Made by a program: the position numbers and the translations under genes. From Novosphingobium sediminicola (GTDB lineage: Bacteria; Pseudomonadota; Alphaproteobacteria; Sphingomonadales; Sphingomonadaceae): a DNA stretch of 64,000 bases. This document shows, piece by piece, positions 1 through 7,861 of the stretch (positions are counted from its first letter, which is position 1; each line of letters begins with the position of its first letter). A model generated the notes under the pieces. That model saw nothing but the letters and a program-made list of their open reading frames with translations. It made no database searches and was not told the DNA's origin. The stretch covers positions 310,001-374,000 of the forward strand of contig NZ_JACIDX010000001.1 of assembly GCF_014196525.1 (NCBI RefSeq), written 5' to 3'.

Positions 1-723
1 CATGTCGCGGTCTCGGTCGGCCTGTCGCGGATCTCGGTGGGCTTCAACGGGGTCGAGGCGGCGGATGATACCGATGCCGAGGACAACCCGCTGGGCGAGG
101 ATGTCAACATTGGCTGGCTGCACAAGCTGCGCCTTGAACGCCCCGACCATGTGATGGGCCGCGCTACCGTCACCAGCGGCGGCATCACCACCGCGACGGG
201 CGCTGCGGCCCCGATCTACATCGGCCCCGACAGCAACCACAGCGAGGGCGATTACAAGAATATCGATGCTCTTGCCTATGAGCTGATCGCGGGCATGCCC
301 TCCTATGCGCGGGCCAGCACCGATCATGTCGTGATCGTCAGCCAGGATCTGGTGGACGAGAAATACTTCCCGATGATCAACCGCCCGCTCTCCGACACGA
401 TCGATGGTGGCCGCTCGACCAGCGATCAGGTGGTCTCCGACCTCATCATGTCGACCAAGCAGATCGGCGGGCGCCCGGCGGCGATTGCGCCCTTCTTCCC
501 CGAAGGCACGATGGCCATCACCCCGCTGGGCCGCGCCAATGCGACCGACAGCTCGAACCTCTCGCTCTATTATCAGGAAGGTTCGCGCCGCCGCTACATC
601 AAGGATGAGCCGGAAAACATGGCCGCGCTGGTCGATTATAACAGCGTCAACGAGGGCTATGTGATCGAAAGCACCGATTACATGACCATGGCCGAAAACA
701 TCACCTTCGGCGCCCGTCCGTAA
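1..723 (+). CDS. N: P2-like major capsid protein gpN, 3' part
   Basis: C-terminal 240 residues of a phage major capsid protein of the P2 gpN family; the reading frame is open to the first base of the window, so the start lies upstream. It forms the icosahedral head shell. The residues NIGWLHKLR near position 38 and the C-terminal part, with its IAPFFPEGTMAITPLGRANA stretch followed by SLYYQEGSRRR, are typical of the family. The next genes, M and L, follow in P2 order, which supports the call. Portal, large terminase and scaffold genes (Q, P, O) should lie just left of the window. Confidence 0.88.
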   Translation, partial: HVAVSVGLSRISVGFNGVEAADDTDAEDNPLGEDVNIGWLHKLRLERPDHVMGRATVTSGGITTATGAAAPIYIGPDSNHSEGDYKNIDALAYELIAGMPSYARASTDHVVIVSQDLVDEKYFPMINRPLSDTIDGGRSTSDQVVSDLIMSTKQIGGRPAAIAPFFPEGTMAITPLGRANATDSSNLSLYYQEGSRRRYIKDEPENMAALVDYNSVNEGYVIESTDYMTMAENITFGARP

Positions 724-795
724 CACCCCCCGTCTTGCTGACACTCCCGCCCGCTGGCCCGCGCGCCGGTGGGCGGTCATCCCGAAAGTCCCGCC

Positions 796-1566
796 ATGGT
801 CTCCGCCTTTCGCCGCCACCAGATGCGCGTGCGCGCCCTGCAATCGGGCGCCGCGCTTGCCGATGCCTCGGCCCGGCCCAGCGCGCCTGAACGCGCCATC
901 GATACACCGCTGGGGCAGGAATACGCGGCTCTCCGCGTGGCGCTCCATGACAATCTGCGATCCCTGTCCGACATTGCCAGCATCGAGGCGCGTGGGCCCC
1001 TCAAGATCGAGATGGCCCGCGCCTTTGCCCCATGGATCGAGGGCGTGCTGCAGGCGGGCGAACAGGGACAGGCCGCACAGGATGAAATCCTTGTATGGAA
1101 CCTGATCTGGGCCATCGATTACCGCGATTGGGATTATGCCCTACGCCTTGCCGCCCATGCCATCCGCTTCAATCTGACCTCGCCTAAGCGCTACAACCGC
1201 ACCATCCCCTGCTTTGTGGGCGAGGATATCGCCAAGCTAAGCCTCGATCAGCAGGACGCGGTGCCCCATGACGTGCTGTGCCGTGTGCTGGCGCTGATCG
1301 AGGGCCATGACATGCCCGATCCGGCCAAAGCCAAATTGCACAAGGCGCTGGCCCGGTCCTTCACGCGCCGCGCTGATGCCTTCGATCCTGCCGCCGACAA
1401 TGCACCTGCCGGTGGCAAGGCGGCCTATCTTGCCGAAGCGCTCGACCATGCCAACCGCGCCCACCAGCTCGACAGCAGCATCGGCGTCAAATCCGATATC
1501 CGCAGCCTCGAGAAGTCCCTGCGCAAACTCGGCCCCGAGGATGGGACAAGCAACGAGACCGCATAA
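796..1566 (+). CDS. M: P2-like terminase small (endonuclease) subunit gpM
   Basis: 256-aa small terminase subunit that works with the large ATPase subunit to cut and package DNA at cos. It matches P2 gpM along its length: an N-terminal RHQMRV segment, the AAQDEILVWNLIWAIDYRDW region and DPAKAKLHKALAR in the C-terminal half. I place the start at the ATG at 796 because P2 gpM also begins a few residues before RHxMRV; an in-frame GTG at 769 would add nine poorly matching residues. It follows gpN after a 72-nt GC-rich gap. Confidence 0.87.
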   Translation: MVSAFRRHQMRVRALQSGAALADASARPSAPERAIDTPLGQEYAALRVALHDNLRSLSDIASIEARGPLKIEMARAFAPWIEGVLQAGEQGQAAQDEILVWNLIWAIDYRDWDYALRLAAHAIRFNLTSPKRYNRTIPCFVGEDIAKLSLDQQDAVPHDVLCRVLALIEGHDMPDPAKAKLHKALARSFTRRADAFDPAADNAPAGGKAAYLAEALDHANRAHQLDSSIGVKSDIRSLEKSLRKLGPEDGTSNETA

Positions 1567-1683
1567 CAGTTCGCCCCACGGCGGCGGGGGGCGGTTGGCG
1601 CGGACGGCGCACAGATGTGACAGCCAGCCCACACCATCCCCACCCCCCGTTTTGATGCCCTGCCCTGATGAAAGGCCCCGCCC

Positions 1684-2175
1684 ATGAGCAGCTTCACCGC
1701 CACCCCCATCGCCCCGCCCGATGATCCCGATGCGCAGGTGGTGGCCGATGGCTGGTTCCCACCGGTGAAACTGGCCGATGTGCGCGAGGGGCTAAACATC
1801 GGCGGCGGCGCGATCACGCAGCTCCAGCTCACGCTGGCGATCGAGGGCGGCATGCTCTCGGCCCTGCGCCAACTGGCCGCATGGCGCACCTCCCGCGCGC
1901 TGGCCGGGGCGGCAAGCCTTGCCGGTGTGACTGCCGATACCCTGAACGGCAAGAACCGCGCAGAGCTGCTCTGGACCCGCGCGGTGGGTTATTACGCCGC
2001 CGCTGATCTGGCCGCAGGCAACCGCGATATCGCCTCCTCCGACAGCGGCCTTGCCCGCGCCTCGGAAAAGGCCGCGCTGGCCGATGAATACCGGCGCGAA
2101 GGCCATGCCGCGATTGCCGACCTGCTCTCGATCGGGGCCAGTCTGGTCGCGCGCAACCGGGTGGAAATGCTGTGA
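1684..2175 (+). CDS. L: P2-like head completion/stabilisation protein gpL
   Basis: 163-aa head-completion protein, expected to act at the portal neck after DNA packaging. The FPPVKLADVRE segment near residue 26, the LLWTRAVGYYAAADLAAG stretch and the position after M agree with the P2 gpL family. The stop codon overlaps the GTG start of the next gene (GTGA), so translation of gpX is probably coupled. The 117-nt gap before it holds a TGT-N12-ACA sequence at 1616-1633, described separately. Confidence 0.87.
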   Translation: MSSFTATPIAPPDDPDAQVVADGWFPPVKLADVREGLNIGGGAITQLQLTLAIEGGMLSALRQLAAWRTSRALAGAASLAGVTADTLNGKNRAELLWTRAVGYYAAADLAAGNRDIASSDSGLARASEKAALADEYRREGHAAIADLLSIGASLVARNRVEML

Positions 2176-2387
2176 CCCAAACCGCCACCGCCATGGACGG
2201 CGAAACCGTCGATGAAATCTGTCACCGCATCCTCGGCAAGACGGCGGCTGTCACCGAACAGGTGCTGGACATGAACCCCGGCCTTGCCGAGCTGGGGCCA
2301 CGCCTGCCCGGCGGAACCAGCGTCACGCTCCCCAACGCCACCGCCGCGCAGGTCGCTACCCTCGATATCGTGCAGCTCTGGGATTAA
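2172..2387 (+). CDS. X: P2-like tail protein gpX
   Basis: 71-aa phage tail protein X, a LysM-like small protein. The family pattern DGETVDEICHRILG, followed by VLDMNPGL and the PGGTSVTLPN segment, is clear. The start is a GTG overlapping the gpL stop by four bases. In P2 the protein is needed for tail assembly. Confidence 0.87.
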   Translation: MTQTATAMDGETVDEICHRILGKTAAVTEQVLDMNPGLAELGPRLPGGTSVTLPNATAAQVATLDIVQLWD

Positions 2388-2391
2388 GCCG

Positions 2392-2892
2392 ATGCTCAAG
2401 ATCGACCTTCTGCGCGATGCCCTGATGCAGGCCATGCCCGAACTCAAGGCCGCGCCCAAGAACCTCATCATGTGGGTGGATCGCGGCAAAGCGCTGTCGC
2501 GCGACACTGCCGATCTGTCTTTTGCCTTTGAATTCCAGCTCAACGTCCTGCTGGTGGAATTTGCGAGCGATATCGCCACCTTTGCCCTTGCCATCCTGAT
2601 CTGGCTGCGCACCAACCAGCCCGATCTGTTCGCGCTTGGAGCCGACGCCTTCGACTTCGAGGTCGATATTCTCGACAATGGCAAGGTCGATCTGCAGATC
2701 CGCCTGCAACTGCGCCAGAACGTGACGGTGGCCATCACGCCCCAAGGGGCCAAGGCCAGCTATCTGCCCGAACCGGCCCCGCTTTTTGTCGATGACCTGC
2801 CCTTTGGCGGCCTCGATGCCGATCCGATCCTGACATCCATCACCGTCAATGGCGAGGATCTGCCGCCATGGAGCATGGTCGATGGCGAATGA
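2392..2892 (+). CDS. R: P2-like tail completion protein gpR
   Basis: 166-aa tail completion protein R. The product starts MLKIDLLRDAL and carries the family segments ELKAAPKNLIMWVDRG and FEFQLNVLLVEF. The ATG at 2392 starts four bases after the gpX stop; an in-frame start further upstream would run antiparallel to the known family beginning. In P2, R and S together finish the head-proximal end of the tail. The 3' end overlaps gpS by 11 nt. Confidence 0.87.
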   Translation: MLKIDLLRDALMQAMPELKAAPKNLIMWVDRGKALSRDTADLSFAFEFQLNVLLVEFASDIATFALAILIWLRTNQPDLFALGADAFDFEVDILDNGKVDLQIRLQLRQNVTVAITPQGAKASYLPEPAPLFVDDLPFGGLDADPILTSITVNGEDLPPWSMVDGE

Positions 2893-3373
2893 CCTTTCCC
2901 GGCTTGAGGAATGGTTCGGCCAGATCCTCGCCGGGATGGAACCGGCCCAGCGCCGCAAGGCCACGCTCAAGCTGGGCCGCCTGCTGCGCCGCTCGAACCT
3001 TGCGCGCATCGGCGCCAACGTCGATCCGGATGGCGCCCCCTTTGCCCCGCGCAAACCCCGCCGCGATCTGCAAGGCCGCCTGCGCCAGAAGGCGCGCGGC
3101 AAGATGTTCAAGGGCCTGCGCAAACTGGCCAAATGGCGCGTCGATGCCGCCCCCGATGGCGTGGAAATCCGCCCCGCCACAAACACCGCCGACCGCGTGG
3201 GTTCGGTCAGCCAGTTCAGCCAGACCGTGACCGTGGGCCGCTTGCGCAATGGCCGCGCCATCCGCGCCAAATATGAAGAGCGCCGCTTGCTGGGTTTCTC
3301 ACGCGAGGATGAAGGGATCGCGCTGGAGGTGGCGGGGGAGATGCTGGAGCCAGATGGGAGTAGGGGTTGGTGA
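2882..3373 (+). CDS. S: P2-like virion morphogenesis/tail completion protein gpS
   Basis: 163-aa phage virion morphogenesis protein, P2 gpS family. Visible landmarks are LEEWFGQILAGM at the N-terminus, the basic region DGAPFAPRKPRRDLQ, and the C-terminal ERRLLGFSREDE. The ATG at 2882 lies inside the end of gpR (11-nt overlap). It is the last gene of the first late block; a non-phage-like HNH gene follows. Confidence 0.87.
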   Translation: MANDLSRLEEWFGQILAGMEPAQRRKATLKLGRLLRRSNLARIGANVDPDGAPFAPRKPRRDLQGRLRQKARGKMFKGLRKLAKWRVDAAPDGVEIRPATNTADRVGSVSQFSQTVTVGRLRNGRAIRAKYEERRLLGFSREDEGIALEVAGEMLEPDGSRGW

Positions 3374-3521
3374 TTGGATTCCCAATTGTCCTACTTTGGC
3401 CACTCGTGATTGTTAATGAACTGTGCAAATCTGACGGTCTGGATTAAGCTGCAAGGCATTATCTCGAACTAGGAATCCGACATGCGCCAATATCGCTACA
3501 GCATCGAGCGCTGTTGATCGA

Positions 3522-4694
3522 ATGACGATCTTTCGCATCTTTGATTTCGCCGGCAACAAGATCGATGCCAACGTCGAGATAGATGATCGGGCAGTGATCT
3601 TGCACAGTAGAGGTGGTGCAACAAAGGGGCAACCTCCTCGCAATACCGAATACAGCCAAGCTCTGCGCCTAATAGTTGCAGGGCTAATGAAGGGGCCGCA
3701 GCAAATCGAGCGGGTTCTAATCGACAGCGAAAAGGCACGCAGCAGTTTTCCCGATCCAGACCTGCGTGTCCTTCTTACACGTCAAGAGATCGCCGCGCTT
3801 AGCGAGCCGGATTCCGTGGTTGCCGAGATCGGGAAAAGAGCAAAGGCCTTCAATCAGGCGCCGGGCACCAAGGGGGGTAATTCGACAAAGCAGGTGAGGA
3901 TCGAAACCGACCGACTGCACTCCTCGCTCATTTCGGATCTCAATCTGAGGATTCACAACTCGTCCACCCCCACTTCGAACACCGCTCATTCGAAACGGAA
4001 CATGCGTCTGCCATCCGACCAGCAACGCCGAGTCCAGCCTAAGCATATCCATCAAGCCGTTGCGGGGCTGCTCGCGGGTAAAGATGCACCGAATTTTGAC
4101 CCTTCGCGGGACTATGACCTAGTGACTGCCGACGGTGATCTGCTTGCACCGAAGAAGGTGTTCGGTCGGGCTCTCGAGATCGCAGGTGTCGTAATCGAGG
4201 CCACGCCCTATCATTTCAGAGCCGGATGGGGCCAACCGTCGTTCGAACTGCTCCAAGCGGCAGGGTATGCCATCATTGACAAAGCAGATGCACAGACAGA
4301 GGCCAAGCGACGCAAACGCGCCAAGGCTGAAAAAGCTGAAATCGATCGCGCAGCAGCCACTGTCAGCATTGACAACGAGGAACGCAGTTGGATCGAAGGC
4401 GATAAGCGAATGGCAACCCACCTTCGGGTTGAACGCCAGCGCAACAGTGACGCTTCGAACCAAAAGCGGGCGGCCATTCGAGCGGCTAATGATGGCCGCT
4501 TGGCCTGTGAGCATTGTGATACCGACTGGTACGCAATCTATGGCGACAAGATCGCCGATGCAGTCTTCGACGTGCATCACACCATTCCGCTCAGCAAAAT
4601 GGACCAGGGGCACAAGACCAAGATCTCTGATCTCTTGTGCCTCTGCGCCAATTGCCACAGGGCCGAGCACCGAAGGATGGCCAAGATGGGGTAA
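3522..4694 (+). CDS. HNH endonuclease, McrA-like cargo gene
   Basis: 390-aa protein ending in an HNH nuclease domain. The Zn/HNH pattern is C329-x2-C332, the paired His 352-353 in DVHH, then C375-x2-C378-H. A middle segment around residues 175-245 (KHIHQAVAG to DYDLVTADGDLLAPKKVFG) resembles the domain found before HNH in McrA/COG3183-type restriction proteins that recognise modified DNA; this resemblance is from memory and not tested. The first 150 residues are not recognised. The gene is AT-richer than its neighbours and sits between S and the baseplate block, where P2 carries its non-essential orf30. Restriction of incoming phage DNA is an inference. A GAGCC-N5-GGCTC hairpin follows the stop. 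Confidence 0.75.
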   Translation: MTIFRIFDFAGNKIDANVEIDDRAVILHSRGGATKGQPPRNTEYSQALRLIVAGLMKGPQQIERVLIDSEKARSSFPDPDLRVLLTRQEIAALSEPDSVVAEIGKRAKAFNQAPGTKGGNSTKQVRIETDRLHSSLISDLNLRIHNSSTPTSNTAHSKRNMRLPSDQQRRVQPKHIHQAVAGLLAGKDAPNFDPSRDYDLVTADGDLLAPKKVFGRALEIAGVVIEATPYHFRAGWGQPSFELLQAAGYAIIDKADAQTEAKRRKRAKAEKAEIDRAAATVSIDNEERSWIEGDKRMATHLRVERQRNSDASNQKRAAIRAANDGRLACEHCDTDWYAIYGDKIADAVFDVHHTIPLSKMDQGHKTKISDLLCLCANCHRAEHRRMAKMG

Positions 4695-4787
4695 TTGAGC
4701 CGGTTAGGCTCACCGTCCCGAATAGATCTCGCTGATTTGACAATCAAGTTCGGGCCATAGCAGTCATCTCTAGGCCTTCATATCCAC

Positions 4788-4810
4788 CCCCGGTAAACCG
4801 CCCCCTTACC
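4788..4810 (+). promoter_or_regulatory. Repeated 23-nt motif upstream of J (possible late promoter)
   Basis: The sequence CCCCGGTAAACCG followed by CCCCCTTACC lies 46 nt upstream of the gpJ start. The same motif, with one change in 23 bases, lies 47 nt upstream of gpW (14155-14177). The shared distance to the next start, with unlike DNA on the 5' side, suggests a functional late promoter or leader element instead of leftover homology. No match to the TGT-N12-ACA activator box is seen at the expected distance here. Promoter function is inferred. Confidence 0.4.
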
Positions 4811-4856
4811 CTGCCATCCCCTCCCCGCGCGCGCGAAGGCCCTCCACAAGGGGGCC

Positions 4857-5705
4857 ATGTCCACCAGCACCAGCGCTATCGACCTTTCGCAGCTCCCCGC
4901 CCCCACGGTGGTGGAAGCGCTCGACTATGCCTCGATCCGCGCCGATCTGGTCGCCGATGTGCAGGAACTGCTGCCCACATGGGACGCCACGGTCGAGAGC
5001 GACCCGGCGATCAAGGTGCTGGAGGTGGCCGCCTATCGCGAGCTGCTGATCCGCCAGCAATTCAACGAACGCGCGCGGCAATGCCTGCTGGCCTATGCCA
5101 CCGACACCAACCTTGACCACCTTGGCGCGCTGCTGGGCGTGGCCCGCCTCACCGATGAAGGCGATGATGCCTTCAAGGCGCGCATCCAGCTTGCCCCCGA
5201 TGCCTTCAGCGTGGCCGGGCCGGAATCGGCTTACGAATTCCACGCGCGCTCCGCCGACAGCACCATCGCTGACGCCAAAGTCACCAGCCCCAGCCCCGGC
5301 GTGGTGCTGGTCTCGATCCTCTCGGCCTCGGGCGATGGCACGGCATCCGACACCCAGATCGCCCATGTCGAGGCCGCCCTGGCTGGCGTCTGCCCGCTGA
5401 CCGATCAGGTCATCGTCCAGTCGGTCCAGATCATCCCCTACACGCTCACCGCCGCGCTCACCCTGTTCGATGGCCCCGATGGAGATGTGGTGCTGGCCAA
5501 TGCGCTGGCCGGGGCGCAAGGCTTTGTCGCCGCCGCCCGAAAGATCGGGCGCGACATCAACCGCGCCAATATCTTTGCCGCCATCGGTGTGGCGGGCATT
5601 TCCAATGTCGCGCTTACCGGCCCCGACGCCGACATGCCGATGGATGACACGCAATGCGGGTATTGCCTCGGCATCAACCTGACGGTGACGGGCCGTGGCG
5701 AATAA
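4857..5705 (+). CDS. J: P2-like baseplate assembly protein gpJ
   Basis: 282-aa baseplate wedge protein of the P2 gpJ / Mu gp47 type. The N-terminal ILxLLP-like segment LVADVQELLPTWDATVESDP and the following EVAAYRELLIRQQFNERAR are hallmarks. The start is the ATG at 4857 preceded by CACAAGGGGGCC, a plausible ribosome site. Its 3' end overlaps gpI by 11 nt. In P2, J follows V and W; here V and W come later, so the block order is altered. Confidence 0.87.
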   Translation: MSTSTSAIDLSQLPAPTVVEALDYASIRADLVADVQELLPTWDATVESDPAIKVLEVAAYRELLIRQQFNERARQCLLAYATDTNLDHLGALLGVARLTDEGDDAFKARIQLAPDAFSVAGPESAYEFHARSADSTIADAKVTSPSPGVVLVSILSASGDGTASDTQIAHVEAALAGVCPLTDQVIVQSVQIIPYTLTAALTLFDGPDGDVVLANALAGAQGFVAAARKIGRDINRANIFAAIGVAGISNVALTGPDADMPMDDTQCGYCLGINLTVTGRGE

Positions 5706-6333
5706 TCCCTCCCTCCTGCCGCCCAACGCGCGCCCGCTCGAACACGCGCTGGCCAGCGCCACCGCGCGCATTGGCGCGATCCCGACGCCACTTACCGCGC
5801 TGGTGCGGCCCGATGCGATCCCCGCCACCATCCTGCCATGGCTGGCATGGGGCCTGTCGATCAAGCGCTGGCGCCCAAGCTGGAACGAGGCGCAACGCCG
5901 CGACGTCACCGCGCAAGCGATCCCCAATGCCAAGATCCGGGGCAGCCGTGCCGCCGCCGACGCTGTGATCGCCGACTATGATCCGCGCATCACGCTCACC
6001 CTCTGGTATGAGGCGGGCGGCTCGGGCGTGCCCTTCACCTTCTTCGTCACCCTGCCGCTCGATGGCACGTTCGACACTATGGCCACGGCGGAATTCGCCG
6101 CCGAGCTGTACCGCGATCTCGTCCGCGTCAAACCTGCCCGCGATCATTTCCAGCTGCGCCAGAAGGTGACCGCCAAGGCCGCCCTGCCGATGGCCGCGGT
6201 CGCCCGTGCATGGGCGATGGAACGCGCCATGGCCACGATGATCGGCCCTGATCCTGCCGACGATCTCAAACTGACCACCGAATATGGCGAACCGCTCGAG
6301 GGCGATGATGGCGCCGCATGGGAGTATATCTGA
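5695..6333 (+). CDS. I: P2-like tail protein gpI
   Basis: 212-aa baseplate protein of the P2 gpI family, which links the baseplate to the fibres. The start LLPPNARPLEHAL followed by ILPWLAWGLSIKRW is the classic gpI signature. It starts with GTG at 5695 inside the end of gpJ and ends in TGATG shared with the fibre gene, so J, I and the fibre gene form one translationally coupled set. Confidence 0.88.
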   Translation: MANNPSLLPPNARPLEHALASATARIGAIPTPLTALVRPDAIPATILPWLAWGLSIKRWRPSWNEAQRRDVTAQAIPNAKIRGSRAAADAVIADYDPRITLTLWYEAGGSGVPFTFFVTLPLDGTFDTMATAEFAAELYRDLVRVKPARDHFQLRQKVTAKAALPMAAVARAWAMERAMATMIGPDPADDLKLTTEYGEPLEGDDGAAWEYI

Positions 6334-7424
6334 TGGACCCGCTGCTGATCACCCTCACCAAGGCGGGGCTTTCGGCCATTGTCGGCGATGACACAGCCTC
6401 GCTCGGCCCGGTGGTCATCACCCAGCTCGGCCTGACTGATGCCACCTTCACCGTCGCCTCCACGCTTGAGGCGCTGCCCGGCGAGTTCAAGCGGATCGAT
6501 GTGTCCGGCCAGCAGGTCGGCGATGACACACTGCACCTCAACGCCCTCGACGCTTCGGCGGCCACCTACACCTATCGCGGCTTTGCGCTCTATCTGGCCG
6601 ATGGCACGCTGTTTGCCGTCTATGGTCAGGCTGGCCCCATCGCCGCCAAGGCAGAAACCAGCACCTCATGGCTGGTGCTGGATATCAAGCTCGCCGAGGG
6701 GCAGGCCGATAACATCAGTTTCGGCGATACCAATTTCTCAAACCCGCCCGCCACTACCACCCGGCAGGGCGTGGTGGAACTGGCCACCATCACCGAGGCG
6801 CGGGCTGGCACCGATACCCAGCGCGTGCTGACCCCGGCGGCGATGCAGGCCGCGCTGCTGGCCATGCTGCTGCGCGTCGATGGCGCGGAAAGCGGGGTGG
6901 ACGCCGATCTGTTCCACGGCCTGCCCCCGGCCTATTTCACGGATATCGTGGGCCGCCTTGGCTACACCCCGCTCAATCAGGCCAGTTTCACCGCCGCCGA
7001 GATTTTGGGCCGCCTGCAGACGGTTGATGGCGCAGACAGCGATCTCGATGCCGATCTCCTCGATGGCCACCATGGCGATTGGTATGCCGATATCGCCGCG
7101 CGCCTCGGCTACACGCCGCAGGATGCCGCCGAGTTTTCCTATGGCTCGAATGCCAATGGCTATTGGCGCAAAATGCCCGATGGCCTGATCGAGCAATGGG
7201 GCGAACTGACCGCTGGCGAGAGCGGCAGCCCGCCCGCGCAAAACTTCCCCATCCCCTTCACCGATTTCGACAGCATCAACCTGCAGGTGACCGCGCGCAG
7301 CCCCAACCCCGGCGCCACCAATGGCAACAGCGTGGGCGGCAACAAGCTCAGCGTCACCCAATTCAACGTCTTCTCGGACGACCTCGACCGCGCGGTCTTC
7401 TGGCGCGCGATCGGTGAAGGGTAA
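6333..7424 (+). CDS. Tail fibre protein, gpH-like
   Basis: 363-aa tail fibre. The N-terminal region (MDPLLITLTKAGLSAI, then a conserved 140-residue domain) is the baseplate-attachment domain seen in P2 gpH-type fibres. It is followed by the fibre segment TTRQGVVELATITEA and by two tandem copies of a roughly 55-residue repeat carrying VDGAxSxxDADLxxG and RLGYTP, a common fibre-shaft repeat. The C-terminal 90 residues should form the distal tip. Start chosen at 6333, overlapping the gpI stop (TGATG). Confidence 0.8.
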   Translation: MDPLLITLTKAGLSAIVGDDTASLGPVVITQLGLTDATFTVASTLEALPGEFKRIDVSGQQVGDDTLHLNALDASAATYTYRGFALYLADGTLFAVYGQAGPIAAKAETSTSWLVLDIKLAEGQADNISFGDTNFSNPPATTTRQGVVELATITEARAGTDTQRVLTPAAMQAALLAMLLRVDGAESGVDADLFHGLPPAYFTDIVGRLGYTPLNQASFTAAEILGRLQTVDGADSDLDADLLDGHHGDWYADIAARLGYTPQDAAEFSYGSNANGYWRKMPDGLIEQWGELTAGESGSPPAQNFPIPFTDFDSINLQVTARSPNPGATNGNSVGGNKLSVTQFNVFSDDLDRAVFWRAIGEG

Positions 7425-7429
7425 CAGCC

Positions 7430-7861
7430 ATGAAAATCTCGCAACTTCCCCTGCTCGCCAATCCCATCGGCACCGAAACCATCCCCGTCGTCTCGGGCGG
7501 CGTTACCAAACGCGCGCAAGTCTCTGCGCTGGTGGCCGCCGCTGGTGGTTCGGCAGGTGGCGGCGCCGGTGGAGGCTTCGCCCGGCTCGATGTCGATGCC
7601 GCCACGCTCACGCTCGATCCCTCCCATGCCGCCTATCGGCTGGTGTTTGCCAATGCCTGCGCGGTCACGGTCCCGGCGGATCTTCCCGCCGATTTTGAAT
7701 GCCAATGGGCGCAAATGGGGACCGGCACCGTCTCCTTTGTCGCGGGGGCGGGCATGACCATCCATTCCGACAATGGCGGCATGGCCTCGGCGGCGCGCTA
7801 TGCGATGGGCACGCTCTGGGTCGATGCGGTTGGCCATGCCGTGCTGGCGGGCGGCATCTGA
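7430..7861 (+). CDS. Small tail-tip/fibre-associated protein
   Basis: 143-aa protein of unknown family. It opens MKISQLPLLANPIGTETIPV, a short motif often seen at the start of phage fibre or fibre-attached proteins, followed by a Gly/Ala-rich linker (residues 38-48) and a beta-rich C-terminal part. It lies six bases after the fibre gene and its stop overlaps the start of the next fibre gene (TGATG). A structural role at the tail tip is inferred from position. Confidence 0.6.
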   Translation: MKISQLPLLANPIGTETIPVVSGGVTKRAQVSALVAAAGGSAGGGAGGGFARLDVDAATLTLDPSHAAYRLVFANACAVTVPADLPADFECQWAQMGTGTVSFVAGAGMTIHSDNGGMASAARYAMGTLWVDAVGHAVLAGGI

